From: Trichomonas vaginalis G3
Lineage: Eukaryota; Parabasalia; Trichomonadida; Trichomonadidae
Assembly (NCBI RefSeq): GCF_026262505.1
Contig: NC_067208.1
Location: forward strand, 1,178,001-1,242,000
Length of the DNA stretch: 64,000 nt
Reading direction: 5' to 3'
Shown here: piece by piece, positions 42,001-52,719 of the stretch
Layout of the letters: each line of letters begins with the position of its first letter
Position numbering within the stretch: the first letter of the stretch is position 1
The notes under the pieces: generated by a model
The model's input: the letters and a program-made list of their open reading frames with translations, nothing else
The model's database searches: none
Told to the model about the DNA's origin: nothing
Position numbers and translations under genes: made by a program

Positions 42001-43130
42001 GAGATTATTTTTTGTCGCATATTTGCGCATATTATGACACTTTTTCTGACATTTTTCTATAAATTGAGAGCAAAAGTATTCAAAATTTTGTCAAAATATG
42101 CGCAAAATTGAGAACTGCGCATATTATGACACACAATTATTTTTGTCCGTTAATGGAAACAAAATCTCTATGCATTGCTTTTCTTCATGTCTTTCGCCTA
42201 AAGGTATGTTTAAAACAATATGTATGAGATACGTATTATAAAAGATTTGAAAAACTCACATATTATTATCAAATTTTCAAATTTTTATCGAGAAAATATT
42301 GAAATCAAGACGAAAAAATATTGTTCATAACAAAATATTATAAAGATCTAGCATCTACAAGAGTTTCAAAGAAAAACAACCAACTTAAATTTTCTACTTC
42401 AAAAATAAGAACATCTTTCAAGTGTGACAAGCAAAAAAAGAATACATACGAATAGTTCAATTTGAAATGAATGATATGTTTATGTATAAGCTAGATTTAC
42501 CTACATTCGATAATTGCTAAACGTTCATAACTTTGCGAGATATTAAAGAGAATTTATCGCTATTTACGTTATTTTCGACAATATATCAATATACGGCGAT
42601 TGTTAAGTGAGTAACTGAGGAAAAAATAAAAGATTTGATTAATCTGAAGATCAAAAGAAGATAACAAGAGAAAAATATGAATAAATAAATGAATAATGAA
42701 TAGAAAAAAGAAAGAAGAACATTGAAGATGATTAAATGAAGTTATTATAGGAAAATTAAAAAATATTACTAAAATTAAAGATATCTGACATGTTTACATA
42801 TCTAATAATAATATATTTGTCATTTAAATCTATTTTGAATCATAGTAAACTATGATTGTTGTATGATTTAAAAGAATCTCTAAATTTGCTTACTAAAATT
42901 AAAGATATCTGACATGTTTACATATCTAATAATAATATATTTGTCATTTAAATATATTTTGAATCATAGTAAACTATGATTGTCGTATGATTTAAAAGAA
43001 TCTCTAAATATCAAGTCAATTTCTTATAAAATTGTTATCCATCTCTTACATTTTTTCATAATTACTACCTATATTATCAATCTCAACGATGACAATATCT
43101 TGTTATCAATATATTAAATTTAATTTATAA
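42001..43130. repeat. Left terminal inverted repeat of the MULE, 1130 bp
   Basis: Nearly the exact complement of 48127-49129. Includes GCGCATATTATGACAC motifs near the end and a tandem duplication with a period of about 124 bp (blocks starting at about 42767 and 42891), absent from the right repeat. Confidence 0.88.
42767..43014. repeat. Tandem duplication of about 124 bp inside the left inverted repeat
   Basis: Two copies of a block starting TACTAAAATTAAAGATATCT, at 42767 and 42891, each containing ATCATAGTAAACTATGAT (a perfect palindrome). The copies differ at a few bases, for example TGTTGTATG against TGTCGTATG. The second copy is the closer match to the right repeat. Confidence 0.8.
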
Positions 43131-43300
43131 AATTCTTTTGTCTCATACTCGATTTTACTATATTAATACTATCGCATCGTAATATTTCTAATTTCATTGT
43201 TATTCATCGTTTCATCATCTTTTAACTATTTTAATTACATCGTTTTTCATTAATTCTTTTTCTAATTAACAAATTAAATAATTATTAATAAATAAGGTTT

Positions 43301-43308
43301 TCACTTTT
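43301..43308 (+). promoter_or_regulatory. Putative initiator of the MULE transposase gene
   Basis: TCACTTTT lies 31 bases before the ATG at 43332 and outside the inverted repeat. It is the same octamer found before the 1936-residue gene and the mannosidase gene. Confidence 0.4.
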
Positions 43309-43331
43309 TTAAATCTGAAAATTACTTTTTT

Positions 43332-46300
43332 ATGAAATTAACAATTAGATATCAAAAGAATGTAATTCTACTTCATTCTAACCAAGATGTTCATTGTTTA
43401 AGTTTATACCTTTATATAGCAAGGAAATTCAATCTGAATTTATATTCTTTTGTTATTAAATATAAAAGAAGGGAATTTCATTCAGTTGATATAATTAAAT
43501 GTTTCAATGATATTGATTTAAAGGTTGTAAATGTTGATCCATCCACAGATGTTTTCAATTTGCCATTTTTTGATATGTATCAATTAAAAATTAGTAAATC
43601 ACAAGAATATAATTCATTAACATCAATGGGATTCGACAAAAATGTTGCAAAAATAGCACTTATTATAACGAAAAGTAATTTACAAGCAGCATTAAAAATT
43701 TTAAACTTTAATTTTGATCAAAAATCGGAGGATGAGTCAGAAGAGGAGGAATCCAAAGAAAATGGAACAGAATGTAAGAAAATGGAATCGGAAAGTAAAG
43801 ATGCTACTATAGATGTTGCTGATAATGATAATGGTGATACAAAATCAATGGAAGATAAATGGCCATTAGGATATTCTGATGAATCACCATCATCATTGGC
43901 AGAATTGAAAAATACGGAATGCCAAATATTAAAATTTATTGAAAAACATTCGTCGGAAAACAGTCAAAAACAATCTGAACAAGAAGAACCATTTAATGAA
44001 TTTGAGTTTGAAAATGAAAGTTGTAATAATATATTACAAAATAAAGATAGGAATCAAGAAAGAAGATTACAATCCATTGAAAGAAATCAAAATTTGACAA
44101 ATCAAGAAAGAAGTTTACAATCCATTGAAAGAAATCAAAATTTGACAAATCAAGAAAGAAGTTTACAATCCATTGAAAGAAATCAAAATTTGACAAATCA
44201 AGAAAGAAGTTTACAATCCATTGAAAGAAATCAAAATTTGACAAATCAAGAAAGAAGTTTACAATCCATTGAAAGAAATCAAAATTTGACAAATCAAGAA
44301 AGAAGTTTACAATCCATTGAAAGAAATCAAAATTTGACAAATCAAGAAAGAAGTTTACAATCCATTGAAAGAAATCAAAATTTGACAAATCAAGAAAGAA
44401 GTTTACAATCCATTGAAAGAAATCAAAATTTGACAAATCAAGAAAGAAGTTTACAATCCATTGAAAGAAATCAAAATTTGACAAATCAAGAAAGAAGTTT
44501 ACAATCCATTGAAAGAAATCAAAATTTGACAAATCAAGAAAGAAGTTTACAATCCATTGAAAAATCAAAATTTGACAAATCAAGAAAGAAGTTTACAATC
44601 CATTGAAAGAAATCAAAATTTGACAAATCAAGAAAGAAGTTTACAATCCATTGAAAGAAATCAAAATTTGACAAATCAAGAAAGAAGTTTACAATCCATT
44701 GAAAGAAATCAAAATTTGACAAATCAAGAAAGAAGTTTACAATCCATTGAAAGAAATCAAAATTTGACAAATCAAGAAAGAAGTTTACAATCCATTGAAA
44801 GAAATCAAAATTTGACAAATCAAGAAAGAAGTTTACAATCCATTGAAAGAAATCAAAATTTGACAAATCAAGAAAGAAGTTTACAATCCATTGAAAGAAA
44901 TCAAAATTTGACAAATCAAGAAAGAAGTTTACAATCCATTGAAAGAAATCAAAATTTGACAAATCAAGAAAGAAGTTTACAATCCATTGAAAGAAATCAA
45001 AATTTGACAAATCAAGAAAGAAGTTTACAATCCATTGAAAGAAATCAAAATTTGACAAATCAAGAAAGAAGTTTACAATCCATTGAAAGAAATCAAAATT
45101 TGACAAATCAAGAAAGAAGTTTACAATCCATTGAAAGAAATCAAAATTTGACAAATCAAGAAAGAAGTTTACAATCCATTGAAAGAAATCAAAATTTGAC
45201 AAATCAAGAAAGAAGTTTACAATCCATTGAAAGAAATCAAAATTTGACAAATCAAGAAAGAAGTTTACAATCCATTGAAAGAAATCAAAATTTGACAAAT
45301 CAAGAAAGAAGTTTACAATCCATTGAAAGAAATCAAAATTTGACAAATCAAGAAAGAAGTTTACAATCCATTGAAAGAAATCAAAATTTGACAAATCCAG
45401 AAAGAAGTTTACAATCCATTGAAAGAAATCAAAATTTGACAAATCAAGAAAGAAGTTTACAATCCATTGAAAGAAATCAAAATTTGACAAATCCAGAAAG
45501 AAGTTTACAATCCATTGAAAGAAATCAAAATTTGACAAATCAAGAAAGAAGTTTACAATCCATTGAAAGAAATCAAAATTTGACAAATCAAGAAAGAAGT
45601 TTACAATCCATTGAAAGAAATCAAAATTTGACAAATCAAGAAAGAAGTTTACAATCCATTGAAAGAAATCAAAATTTGACAAATCAAGAAAGAAGTTTAC
45701 AATCCATTGAAAGAAATCAAAATTTGACAAATCAAGAAAGAAGTTTACAATCCATTGAAAGAAATCAAAATTTGACAAATCAAGAAAGAAGTTTACAATC
45801 CATTGAAAGAAATCAAAATTTGACAAATCCAGAAAGAAGTTTACAATCCATTGAAAGAAATCAAAATTTGACAAATCAAGAAAGAAGTTTACAATCCATT
45901 GAAAGAAATCAAAATTTGACAAATCAGAAAGAAGTTTACAATCCATTGAAAGAAATCAAAATTTGACAAATCAAGAAAGAAGTTTACAATCCATTGAAAG
46001 AAATCAAAATTTGATAAATCTTCATGGAAATGTTCAAATTTCACCTTCTCGTTCTAAAAGAATTAATCGAACGGCAATTTTTAGGATACCTTCAAATCCT
46101 CCAACTTCTGCAAATCAGAGTTCCGTACAAAGGATTGTTTCTAATCCTCCAATTGCTGCAAATCAGAGTTCCGTACAAAGGATTGTTTCTAATCATCCAA
46201 CTGTAGATAGTACAGTTCCATTGCCATCACTTTCAAACATTACTCATTTTACTGATAATCTTCCCATTGATGATCGACTCAATTCAAACATTCTAATTCA

Positions 46301-48024
46301 AAATGCATTTCAATATCAAAAAACTAAATCAAAAGTCCAAAAAGCTGCCATTACAGAAGATACATGCAAACAATGTGTTCCTAATTATATTATCATGAAT
46401 CAAGATGAGCAAGACAAATGTAAAATAAGAATAAAAAACATTCTAAGAACATATCATACTTTTCAAATATCTGATTCAGATAAATTGAAATATCAAAGTG
46501 TTATATATCCAGAAGGGATCCCTATTCGCTTTCAAATATATTATTCAAAAATTGATCGATTGGAAATTGTTTATTATTGCGCCAAAAAGAAAAGATGTTC
46601 TTATTCTCAACTTGTTACATTGTTCCCAGCAAATACAGGCAAAAAAGCTGAAGTTTGTGAAATTAATCCTCCACATCGATGTCCAAAACATACAAAATCT
46701 CAATTATTGATGGTACTAACCAAAATAAATTAGAACTTGAGAGTGAGATACAAAATTTCATTCAGGTTAATCCTATTGTTTCATTAAGTCAGGTAATAGC
46801 ATTTGCAAATCAGCTTGTGTTGGAATATAACGAATCTCACGATGATATTATTGAAATATCGTCTGATGTTATCAGAAGGTTGTACCAGGAAATTAAACCA
46901 AAAATGAAAATGAACGAAGATGAGTTGATTAAAAAATTACTTGAACATTATAACAATCAAAATTTCTATATTACAAAAATTTATTCCAATATTGATGATT
47001 CTAAGTTTTACTTTTTTGGATTGCCTTTATTCATTAATCGTGCACGAACTTTAAAACATTTGTTCATAGATGGTACATTCAAAGTGGTACCAATAAATCT
47101 CTCAAATGGTCAATTATTGAATTTCTTGGTATTTGATAATGCTACAAATTTATATCTCCTTTTCTACATGTTTTGATGACGGGAAGAAGTGCTGATGATT
47201 ATAATACTGTTTTCAATATGATGTTAACACATGAACAGATTAAAATTGGTCTTAATCAATTTTCCATCATCACAACAGATTTTGAAGCAGCTTTGATGAA
47301 CTCTATCAAAGAAAAGATCAGCAAAGAGACAGTTCTTACTGGATGCATATTTCATTACATTGCTGCGCTTGTAAAGAACTTTAAGAAGTTGTGCAATCAA
47401 GATGATCATGCATCCAAATCTTTATTAAAATTATTATGTGGGTGCCCATTCGTTCCTAATTCAGTTTTTAAACTTATCTGTTCCAAGTTAGAATTAATTA
47501 AAGATACTTTAAAATTTGCCGCTTATTTCCTTCGCACATGGAAATATAAATACGAAGAAATAAATAAAATGAATGTGAAGGATATGTTTTTTTCGAATAA
47601 TGGCGTGGAATCATTTAACAAGGTACTGAACTCACACATAATATATCCACATCCAACAATTTTCCATATGATATATACTTTACTTCAAGTTGATACAGTA
47701 ATCGCTCATAGATATTTAACCAATCAACGAAACCAGTATGATCATAAAAAATCGTACTATATCTCGTTAACTAAAATTAATGAAGAATTATTTACTTTTG
47801 AAAGAAATTTTAATCTCGAAATTTCAGAAATACCAAAAGAAGAAATTGACAAATACAAAAATCAATTTCATCCAGGAGATATTGATTATCGTGATATTGA
47901 AATTGAGAAATTTATGAACAGGAATGATTCAGAGATAAATGATTCAATTAAAATAAACTTAGAAAATGATGAAGATGGAAAAATCACAGAATTTACATTA
48001 AATGAATCAGATGTATTCAATTGA
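43332..48024 (+). pseudogene. MULE transposase with UBA-like segment and 16-residue repeat array (frameshifted)
   Basis: The N-terminal part (MKLTIRYQKNVILL) has a ubiquitin-like look, then SLTSMGFDKNVAKIALIITKSNLQAALKIL, which fits a UBA domain, then an acidic linker. From 44052 a 48-bp unit repeats about 41 times. After it come Pro/Ser/Asn linkers, a zinc-finger-like CAKKKRCSYSQL ... HRCPKH segment near 46580-46690, and the MULE core: LFIDGTFKVVP (first Asp, about 47070), ITTDFEAALMN (second Asp, about 47275), TGCIFHYIAALVKNF and NNGVESFNKVLN (Glu, about 47605). Frames change at about 44562 (2 bases missing in one unit), 45925 (1 base missing), 46680-46730 and 47170. The enzyme would cut and join the element ends; this copy cannot as it stands, unless some shifts are assembly errors. 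Confidence 0.85.
44052..46019 (+). repeat. 48-bp tandem repeat array, about 41 units, coding ERSLQSIERNQNLTNQ
   Basis: Period is exactly 48 bases, a multiple of three, and units are almost identical; the first has RRLQ in place of RSLQ, and three (about 45396, 45492 and 45828) read NPE for NQE. One unit near 44562 lacks two bases and one near 45925 lacks one. Because the unit has no stop on the minus strand either, a long minus-strand frame also runs through it; this is a shadow. Near identity shows recent expansion or ongoing homogenisation. Confidence 0.95.
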
Positions 48025-48126
48025 AATATTTTTAAATGTTATAAATATTGTGTTTATTGAACAATTGTTAAAGTGTTTTTAGAATTTAATATATGGAAAG
48101 AATAGATGGAAACATTGAATGTTAAG

Positions 48127-49129
48127 TTATAAATTAAATTTAATATATTGATAACAAGATATTGTCATCGTTGAGATTGATAATATAGGTAGTAATTATG
48201 AAAAAATGTAAGAGATGGATAACAATTTTATAAGAAATTGACTTGATATTTAGAGATTCTTTTAAATCATACGACAATCATAGTTTACTATGATTCAAAT
48301 AGATTTAAATGACAAATATATTATTATTAGATATGTAAACATGTCAGATATCTTTAATTTTAGTAATATTTTTTAATTTTCCTATAATAACTTCATTTAA
48401 TCATCTTCAATTTCTTCTTTCTTTTTTCTATTCATTATTCATTTATTTATTCATATTTTTCTCTTGTTATCTTCTTTTGATCTTCAGATTAATCAAATCT
48501 TTTATTTTTTCCTCAGTTACTCACTTAACAATCGCCGTATATTGATATATTGTCGAAAATAACGTAAATAGCGATAAATTCTCTTTAATATCTCGCAAAG
48601 TTATGAACGTTTAGCAATTATCGAATGTAGGTAAATCTAGCTTATACATAAACATATCATTCATTTCAAATTGAACTATTCGTATGTATTCTTTTTTTGC
48701 TTGTCACACTTGAAAGATGTTCTTATTTTTGAAGTAGAAAATTTAAGTTGGTTGTTTTTCTTTGAAACTCTTGTAGATGCTAGATCTTTATAATATTTTG
48801 TTATGAACAATATTTTTTCGTCTTGATTTCAATATTTTCTCGATAAAAATTTGAAAATTTGATAATAATATGTGAGTTTTTCAAATCTTTTATAATACGT
48901 ATCTCATACATATTGTTTTAAACATACCTTTAGGCGAAAGACATGAAGAAAAGCAATGCATAGAGATTTTGTTTCCATTAACGGACAAAAATAATTGTGT
49001 GTCATAATATGCGCAGTTCTCAATTTTGCGCATATTTTGACAAAATTTTGAATACTTTTGCTCTCAATTTATAGAAAAATGTCAGAAAAGTGTCATAATA
49101 TGCGCAAATATGCGACAAAAAATAATCTC
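48127..49129. repeat. Right terminal inverted repeat of the MULE, 1003 bp
   Basis: Complement of 42001-43130 with a single copy of the block that is duplicated on the left. Confidence 0.88.
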
Positions 49130-49138
49130 ATTCTGTAA
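49130..49138. repeat. Right target duplication ATTCTGTAA of the MULE
   Basis: Exact match to 41992-42000. It lies 49 bases before the mannosidase start codon. Confidence 0.85.
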
Positions 49139-49171
49139 TATAAAAATATTGTGAATATTTTTCAAAAAAAA

Positions 49172-49179
49172 TCACTTTT
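49172..49179 (+). promoter_or_regulatory. Putative initiator of the mannosidase gene
   Basis: TCACTTTT with its A 14 bases before the ATG at 49188, the spacing usual for trichomonad initiators. It lies in the 58 bases left between the MULE and the gene, so the core promoter appears to have been spared. Confidence 0.5.
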
Positions 49180-49187
49180 GTATTTGG

Positions 49188-50855
49188 ATGAGAGCAATGT
49201 CACCCTCGATGAATAGAAATTCGATTCTTATTATGATTTTAGGTCTTTTGGCACCTGGGATGATACTTGTTTTATTGTTATTGGTCTCTGATATCGATTT
49301 TTCAGGTTATATGTTATCCTCTAACTCATCAATGTATGACATTCCAAAAGATATACCAAGAGAAGCCATTGAAAATCCATCAAAAACATTTTATTTTCCA
49401 ATTATTTCAGACACTAAAACAAATCTGCTTTATGACAGAAGTTTTCCGAGAATTCCAGCCGATAAAGAAAAGGCCGAAGCTGTTAAAGAAGCTTTTATGC
49501 ATGCATGGACTCCTTATAGGAAGTATTGTTGGGGACAAGATGAATTTGTTCCTCATTCAAGAAGTTGCTCCAACACATTACATGCAGGACTAACGATTGT
49601 TGATTCCCTTTCAACATTATATATTATGAATCTAACAGAAGAATTCAAAGCCGCTCGTGATTATATAGCAAATGATTTTAAGCCTTCTGGATCATGGTCT
49701 TTATTTGAATTCCTCATAAGATTTGTTGGTGGCTTCGTATCAACATATCAATTGACTGGCGACGAAATATTCTTGAAAAGAGCTGTTGAATGTGCTGATG
49801 CTGTTTATCCTCTCATGGAGGGAGGAATCTTTGGAGGCGGTATTGCCTTATCTTATTTTGGTGGTAAGCTTACTGCCAGAAGAACTTCAAATGGTGGCAC
49901 AAGTCTTGTTGATACTTCAACATATCAATTAGAGTTCATTGCTCTATCAATGGTAACAGGGGATCCAAAATACATTAATCTTGCTATGAAAACATACAAT
50001 ATTATTTGGCGAAATACAGCAGGTCATGGATTAATAAGCGACCCATACTCCTCTGGTGGCCAATTACACGTTGGAGGAGGTACAGACTCTTACTTCGAGT
50101 ATATTATCAAGATCTATGTAATGACCCGTGGCTACGCGAAAATTTTCTTGAATAAATATCTAGAAATTGCAAGAGATATCAAAGAAAAGCTCATAATTCA
50201 TTCAGGAAAGAGTAATTATACAGGCCTTGGTATTAGTTATGGAGGAGGCCGAGCATCTCCGAGACAAGAGCATCTTGCAACATTTGCAGGTGGAATGTTA
50301 GCTGTAGGAACGGTAAAAGATAATCCAGGTGCAGCGGAAGATCTAAAACTAGCAGATGAATTGGCCACTGGTTACTATTATTCATATGCATCAACGCAAA
50401 CAGGTGTTGGACCAGAATTCATGGATTTCGTTCAATCTAAAGACCGAGACTTCAGAGCCAGTGATCCTACTTACAAACTTAGACCAGAATCTGTCGAATC
50501 TGAATGTGTAATGTTCAGATTCACTGGATTGCCTAAATTTAGAGATTATTCATGGAAGATGTTCCAAGCAATTAACACGTACGCAAGGAAGGAAAATGGT
50601 TTTGCTTGGATCCATAACGTTGAATCAAAGGATAAATACTCAAGTACAGCGCAAGACTCTTATTTCCTTGCTGAGACTTTGAAATACCTGTACTTAACCT
50701 TCAGTGATACAAGTTTAATTTCTCCAGCAGAATGGGTATTTAATACTGAAGGGCATCCACTCAAAATATTCACAGATGAAGAAGCCAAGAAGTGGGCACC
50801 ATTTTTGACTGGTTCTTCAATCAAATCAATTCTTAACTCTTATATCAATCATTAA
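49188..50855 (+). CDS. Class I alpha-1,2-mannosidase (GH47), type II membrane protein, 555 aa
   Basis: Short cytoplasmic N-terminus, one membrane segment at about 12-34 (ILIMILGLLAPGMILVLLLLV), then a lumenal GH47 domain. Family signatures occur in order: HAWTPYRKYCWGQDEFVP (about 105-122), TIVDSLSTLYIMNLT (136-150), SLFEFLIRFVGGFVSTY (171-187), STYQLEFIALSMVTGDPKY (244-262), GGTDSYFEYIIK (298-309), EHLATFAGGM (361-370), LRPESVESECVMFRFTG (431-447), SYFLAETLKYLYLTFSD (491-507) and FNTEGHP (518-524), whose Thr binds the catalytic calcium. It trims mannose from N-glycans in the ER or Golgi. Length and motif set are complete. An alternative ATG lies three codons downstream. The MULE end is 58 bases upstream. 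Confidence 0.95.
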   Translation: MRAMSPSMNRNSILIMILGLLAPGMILVLLLLVSDIDFSGYMLSSNSSMYDIPKDIPREAIENPSKTFYFPIISDTKTNLLYDRSFPRIPADKEKAEAVKEAFMHAWTPYRKYCWGQDEFVPHSRSCSNTLHAGLTIVDSLSTLYIMNLTEEFKAARDYIANDFKPSGSWSLFEFLIRFVGGFVSTYQLTGDEIFLKRAVECADAVYPLMEGGIFGGGIALSYFGGKLTARRTSNGGTSLVDTSTYQLEFIALSMVTGDPKYINLAMKTYNIIWRNTAGHGLISDPYSSGGQLHVGGGTDSYFEYIIKIYVMTRGYAKIFLNKYLEIARDIKEKLIIHSGKSNYTGLGISYGGGRASPRQEHLATFAGGMLAVGTVKDNPGAAEDLKLADELATGYYYSYASTQTGVGPEFMDFVQSKDRDFRASDPTYKLRPESVESECVMFRFTGLPKFRDYSWKMFQAINTYARKENGFAWIHNVESKDKYSSTAQDSYFLAETLKYLYLTFSDTSLISPAEWVFNTEGHPLKIFTDEEAKKWAPFLTGSSIKSILNSYINH

Positions 50856-50984
50856 TATTAAATAAAACATCTATGATGTAAAATTAATAAACTTATTCCT
50901 GGAATTAGAAACAATGAGCAATTGCATTTGTGGCAAAAATAGATGTCTCCAATATCTTGTAATCCGAGGAAAATCCCAAATTTA

Positions 50985-51185
50985 AAATATTCTTCCTATT
51001 CCAAGATCTTCCAAGATTGAGTTTCCATTTGATATTAATGGATCTAACATATACATAGCTCATTTGAAAAAATCTTCAAAATATTACATTTTTCTTAATG
51101 ATATTCGTTTTCATCTTCATTGTTCATCCGATAATTCTAAGCATTATTTCTTTCAATAGTAGAATAATTTGGTCTCTCGGATCTT
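50985..51185 (-). pseudogene. Decayed fragment of a beta-helix-type surface gene
   Basis: The block matches the 39550-39750 part of the minus-strand gene at 39293-40396 in base order: the segment around CTTCAAAATATTACA, then ATTATTTCTTTCAATAGTAGAATAATTTGGTCTCTC against the related stretch with ATTGTAGTATAATTGAATTTCTC. No open frame remains. Confidence 0.45.
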
Positions 51186-51532
51186 TGAGTTCTGACGTTT
51201 TTGTTTATAAATGCAAAAAAAATTAAAAAGTTAACTTTAGAAGAAGCATAACTTTTATGAGACACATCATTATAAAAATTTCTGCACATGCTTAGGTTAT
51301 TAAATTAGTAAAAAATACTCTCGATTGTTTGTCCAATCTGGACAATAAAAAAAATATGTCACTTTTTAGGTCAAAGCACTTTTTTCCCATTGAGTGCCCA
51401 TATAAAGGATTTTATGTGTAGTCATCTTGATATTGTATCATATTGACCAAGGTGACTAAATGGTGGTTGTTAAATGATCCTTGTGTTCAAAAAATTAAGA
51501 GGTTGTCAAATTAGAGTTGTTACAACTTCTTT
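51186..51532. other. Intergenic DNA, no gene seen
   Basis: AT-rich sequence with no frame or repeat that I can support. Confidence 0.5.
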
Positions 51533-51796
51533 GAGTAGGGGTAATTTTAGCTAAAAGCGGCACGCCTGTAAAAAGTAACACGCCTGTGAAGGGTGTGATT
51601 ACCGATCGGTAATTTCGACAGTTTAGAATTTAAAATTTTTTATGGAACTGTTGCGAGTTTCATAAAGAATTTAAGGAATATAAGCAAAGATTTGAATCAA
51701 AATCTTAGACCTAAGCCGCTCGATTCGCTCGCGGCTTCCGCGAATTACAGATCAGCAAAGATTTGAATCAAAATCTTCGAACTAAGCCGATCGCTT
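51533..51796. repeat. 264-bp direct repeat, copy 1
   Basis: Starts GAGTAGGGGTAATTTTAGC. Contains two AACACGCCTGT-type motifs, the palindrome TTACCGATCGGTAA, the hairpin AAGATTTGAATCAAAATCTT twice, and GC-rich CGCTCGCGGCT hairpins unlike the AT-rich surroundings. Copy 2 is at 52197-52460 and differs at very few bases. Confidence 0.9.
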
Positions 51797-51910
51797 CGCT
51801 CGCGGCTTTCTTTATTATTTTAAATTTGCATATTTCCATCAAAAGTTCATAAGGTAAAAAATTTCGTTTATTTTTACTAAGAAAAAAAAGGTTTTTGATA
51901 ATAAATTTAT

Positions 51911-52196
51911 TTTATTTCGAAAAAGTAGCAATAATCGTAAAAGGGTATTGATAGGCTTGCTAAAGTAACTAATTTTAGCTGTCAAATACTTTTGTATTTT
52001 GAAGTAAATTAGTATAAATTTGTTTTTACTTTTATTTCGAAAAAGTAGCAATAATCGTAAAAGGGTATTGATAGGCTTGCTAAAGTAACTAATTTTAGCT
52101 GTCAAATACTTTTGTATTTTGAAGTAAATTAGTATAAATTTGTTTTTACTTTTATTTCGAAAAAGTAGCAATAATCGTAAAAGGGTATTGATAGGC
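51911..52196. repeat. 120-bp tandem repeat, about 2.4 units
   Basis: Units start TTTATTTCGAAAAAGTAGCA at 51911, 52031 and 52151; the first two are identical and the third is cut after 46 bases, where copy 2 of the 264-bp repeat begins. A minus-strand frame through it (51839-52171) is a product of the repetition, not a gene. Confidence 0.92.
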
Positions 52197-52460
52197 GAGT
52201 AGGGGTAATTTTAGCTAAAAGTGACACGCCTGTAAAAAGTAACACGCCTGTGAAGGGTGTGATTACCGATCGGTAATTTCGACAGTTTAGAATTTAAAAT
52301 TTTTTATGGAACTGTTGCGAGTTTCATAAAGAATTTAAGGAATATAAGCAAAGATTTGAATCAAAATCTTAGACCTAAGCCGCTCGATTCGCTCGCGGCT
52401 TCCGCGAATTACAGATCAGCAAAGATTTGAATCAAAATCTTCGAACTAAGCCGATCGCTT
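52197..52460. repeat. 264-bp direct repeat, copy 2, cut by Polinton C
   Basis: Same as 51533-51796. In copy 1 the sequence continues CGCTCGCGGC; in copy 2 it switches to unrelated sequence at 52461. This fixes the left junction of element C to within a few bases. Confidence 0.9.
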
Positions 52461-52719
52461 AGTTAGTATCCCTAAGTTGTGTACTGTGGCACTGCGCGCC
52501 TCCGTACACCACTTAGCGGTTTTGACACTTTACGAAACTGGTAACGTATATTTTACAACACAAACACAAACACCAACTTAACCTTAAATATTTACAAAAC
52601 TATCTGACACATAAACGACTTCACTAACGAACTCACTAACGAATTCACTACCGTCCTCACTAAATAAAAAATAACCTTATTTTTATTTTTTTTTAAATTT
52701 TTTATTTCATTACAAAGAC

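Larger units (their letters stand above)
42001..49129. mobile_element. MULE DNA transposon, 7129 bp, with 1-kb inverted repeats
   Basis: Long terminal inverted repeats (42001-43130 and 48127-49129) enclose a MULE-type transposase gene. The outermost bases are GAGATTATTTTTTGTCGCAT on the left and the complement on the right. The 9-bp sequence ATTCTGTAA flanks both sides (41992-42000 and 49130-49138), the usual target duplication of Mutator-like elements. The left repeat is longer by 127 bp because a block of about 124 bp is tandemly duplicated. The near identity of the two repeats and an exact target duplication point to recent insertion, although the transposase is frameshifted. Confidence 0.92.

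Noticed and set aside
43993-45946. Long minus-strand frames of 196 and 470 residues with a WIVNFFLDLSNFDFFQ-type repeat
   Set aside because: They are the complement of the 48-bp coding array; the unit has no stop on either strand, so the frame is automatic. The plus strand joins a recognisable transposase.
44052-46019. CRISPR array
   Set aside because: The units are contiguous 48-bp repeats without unique spacers, in a coding frame of a eukaryotic transposon.
51839-52171. Minus-strand frame of 110 residues
   Set aside because: It runs through the 120-bp tandem repeats and repeats the same 40 residues. No start signal or family sense.
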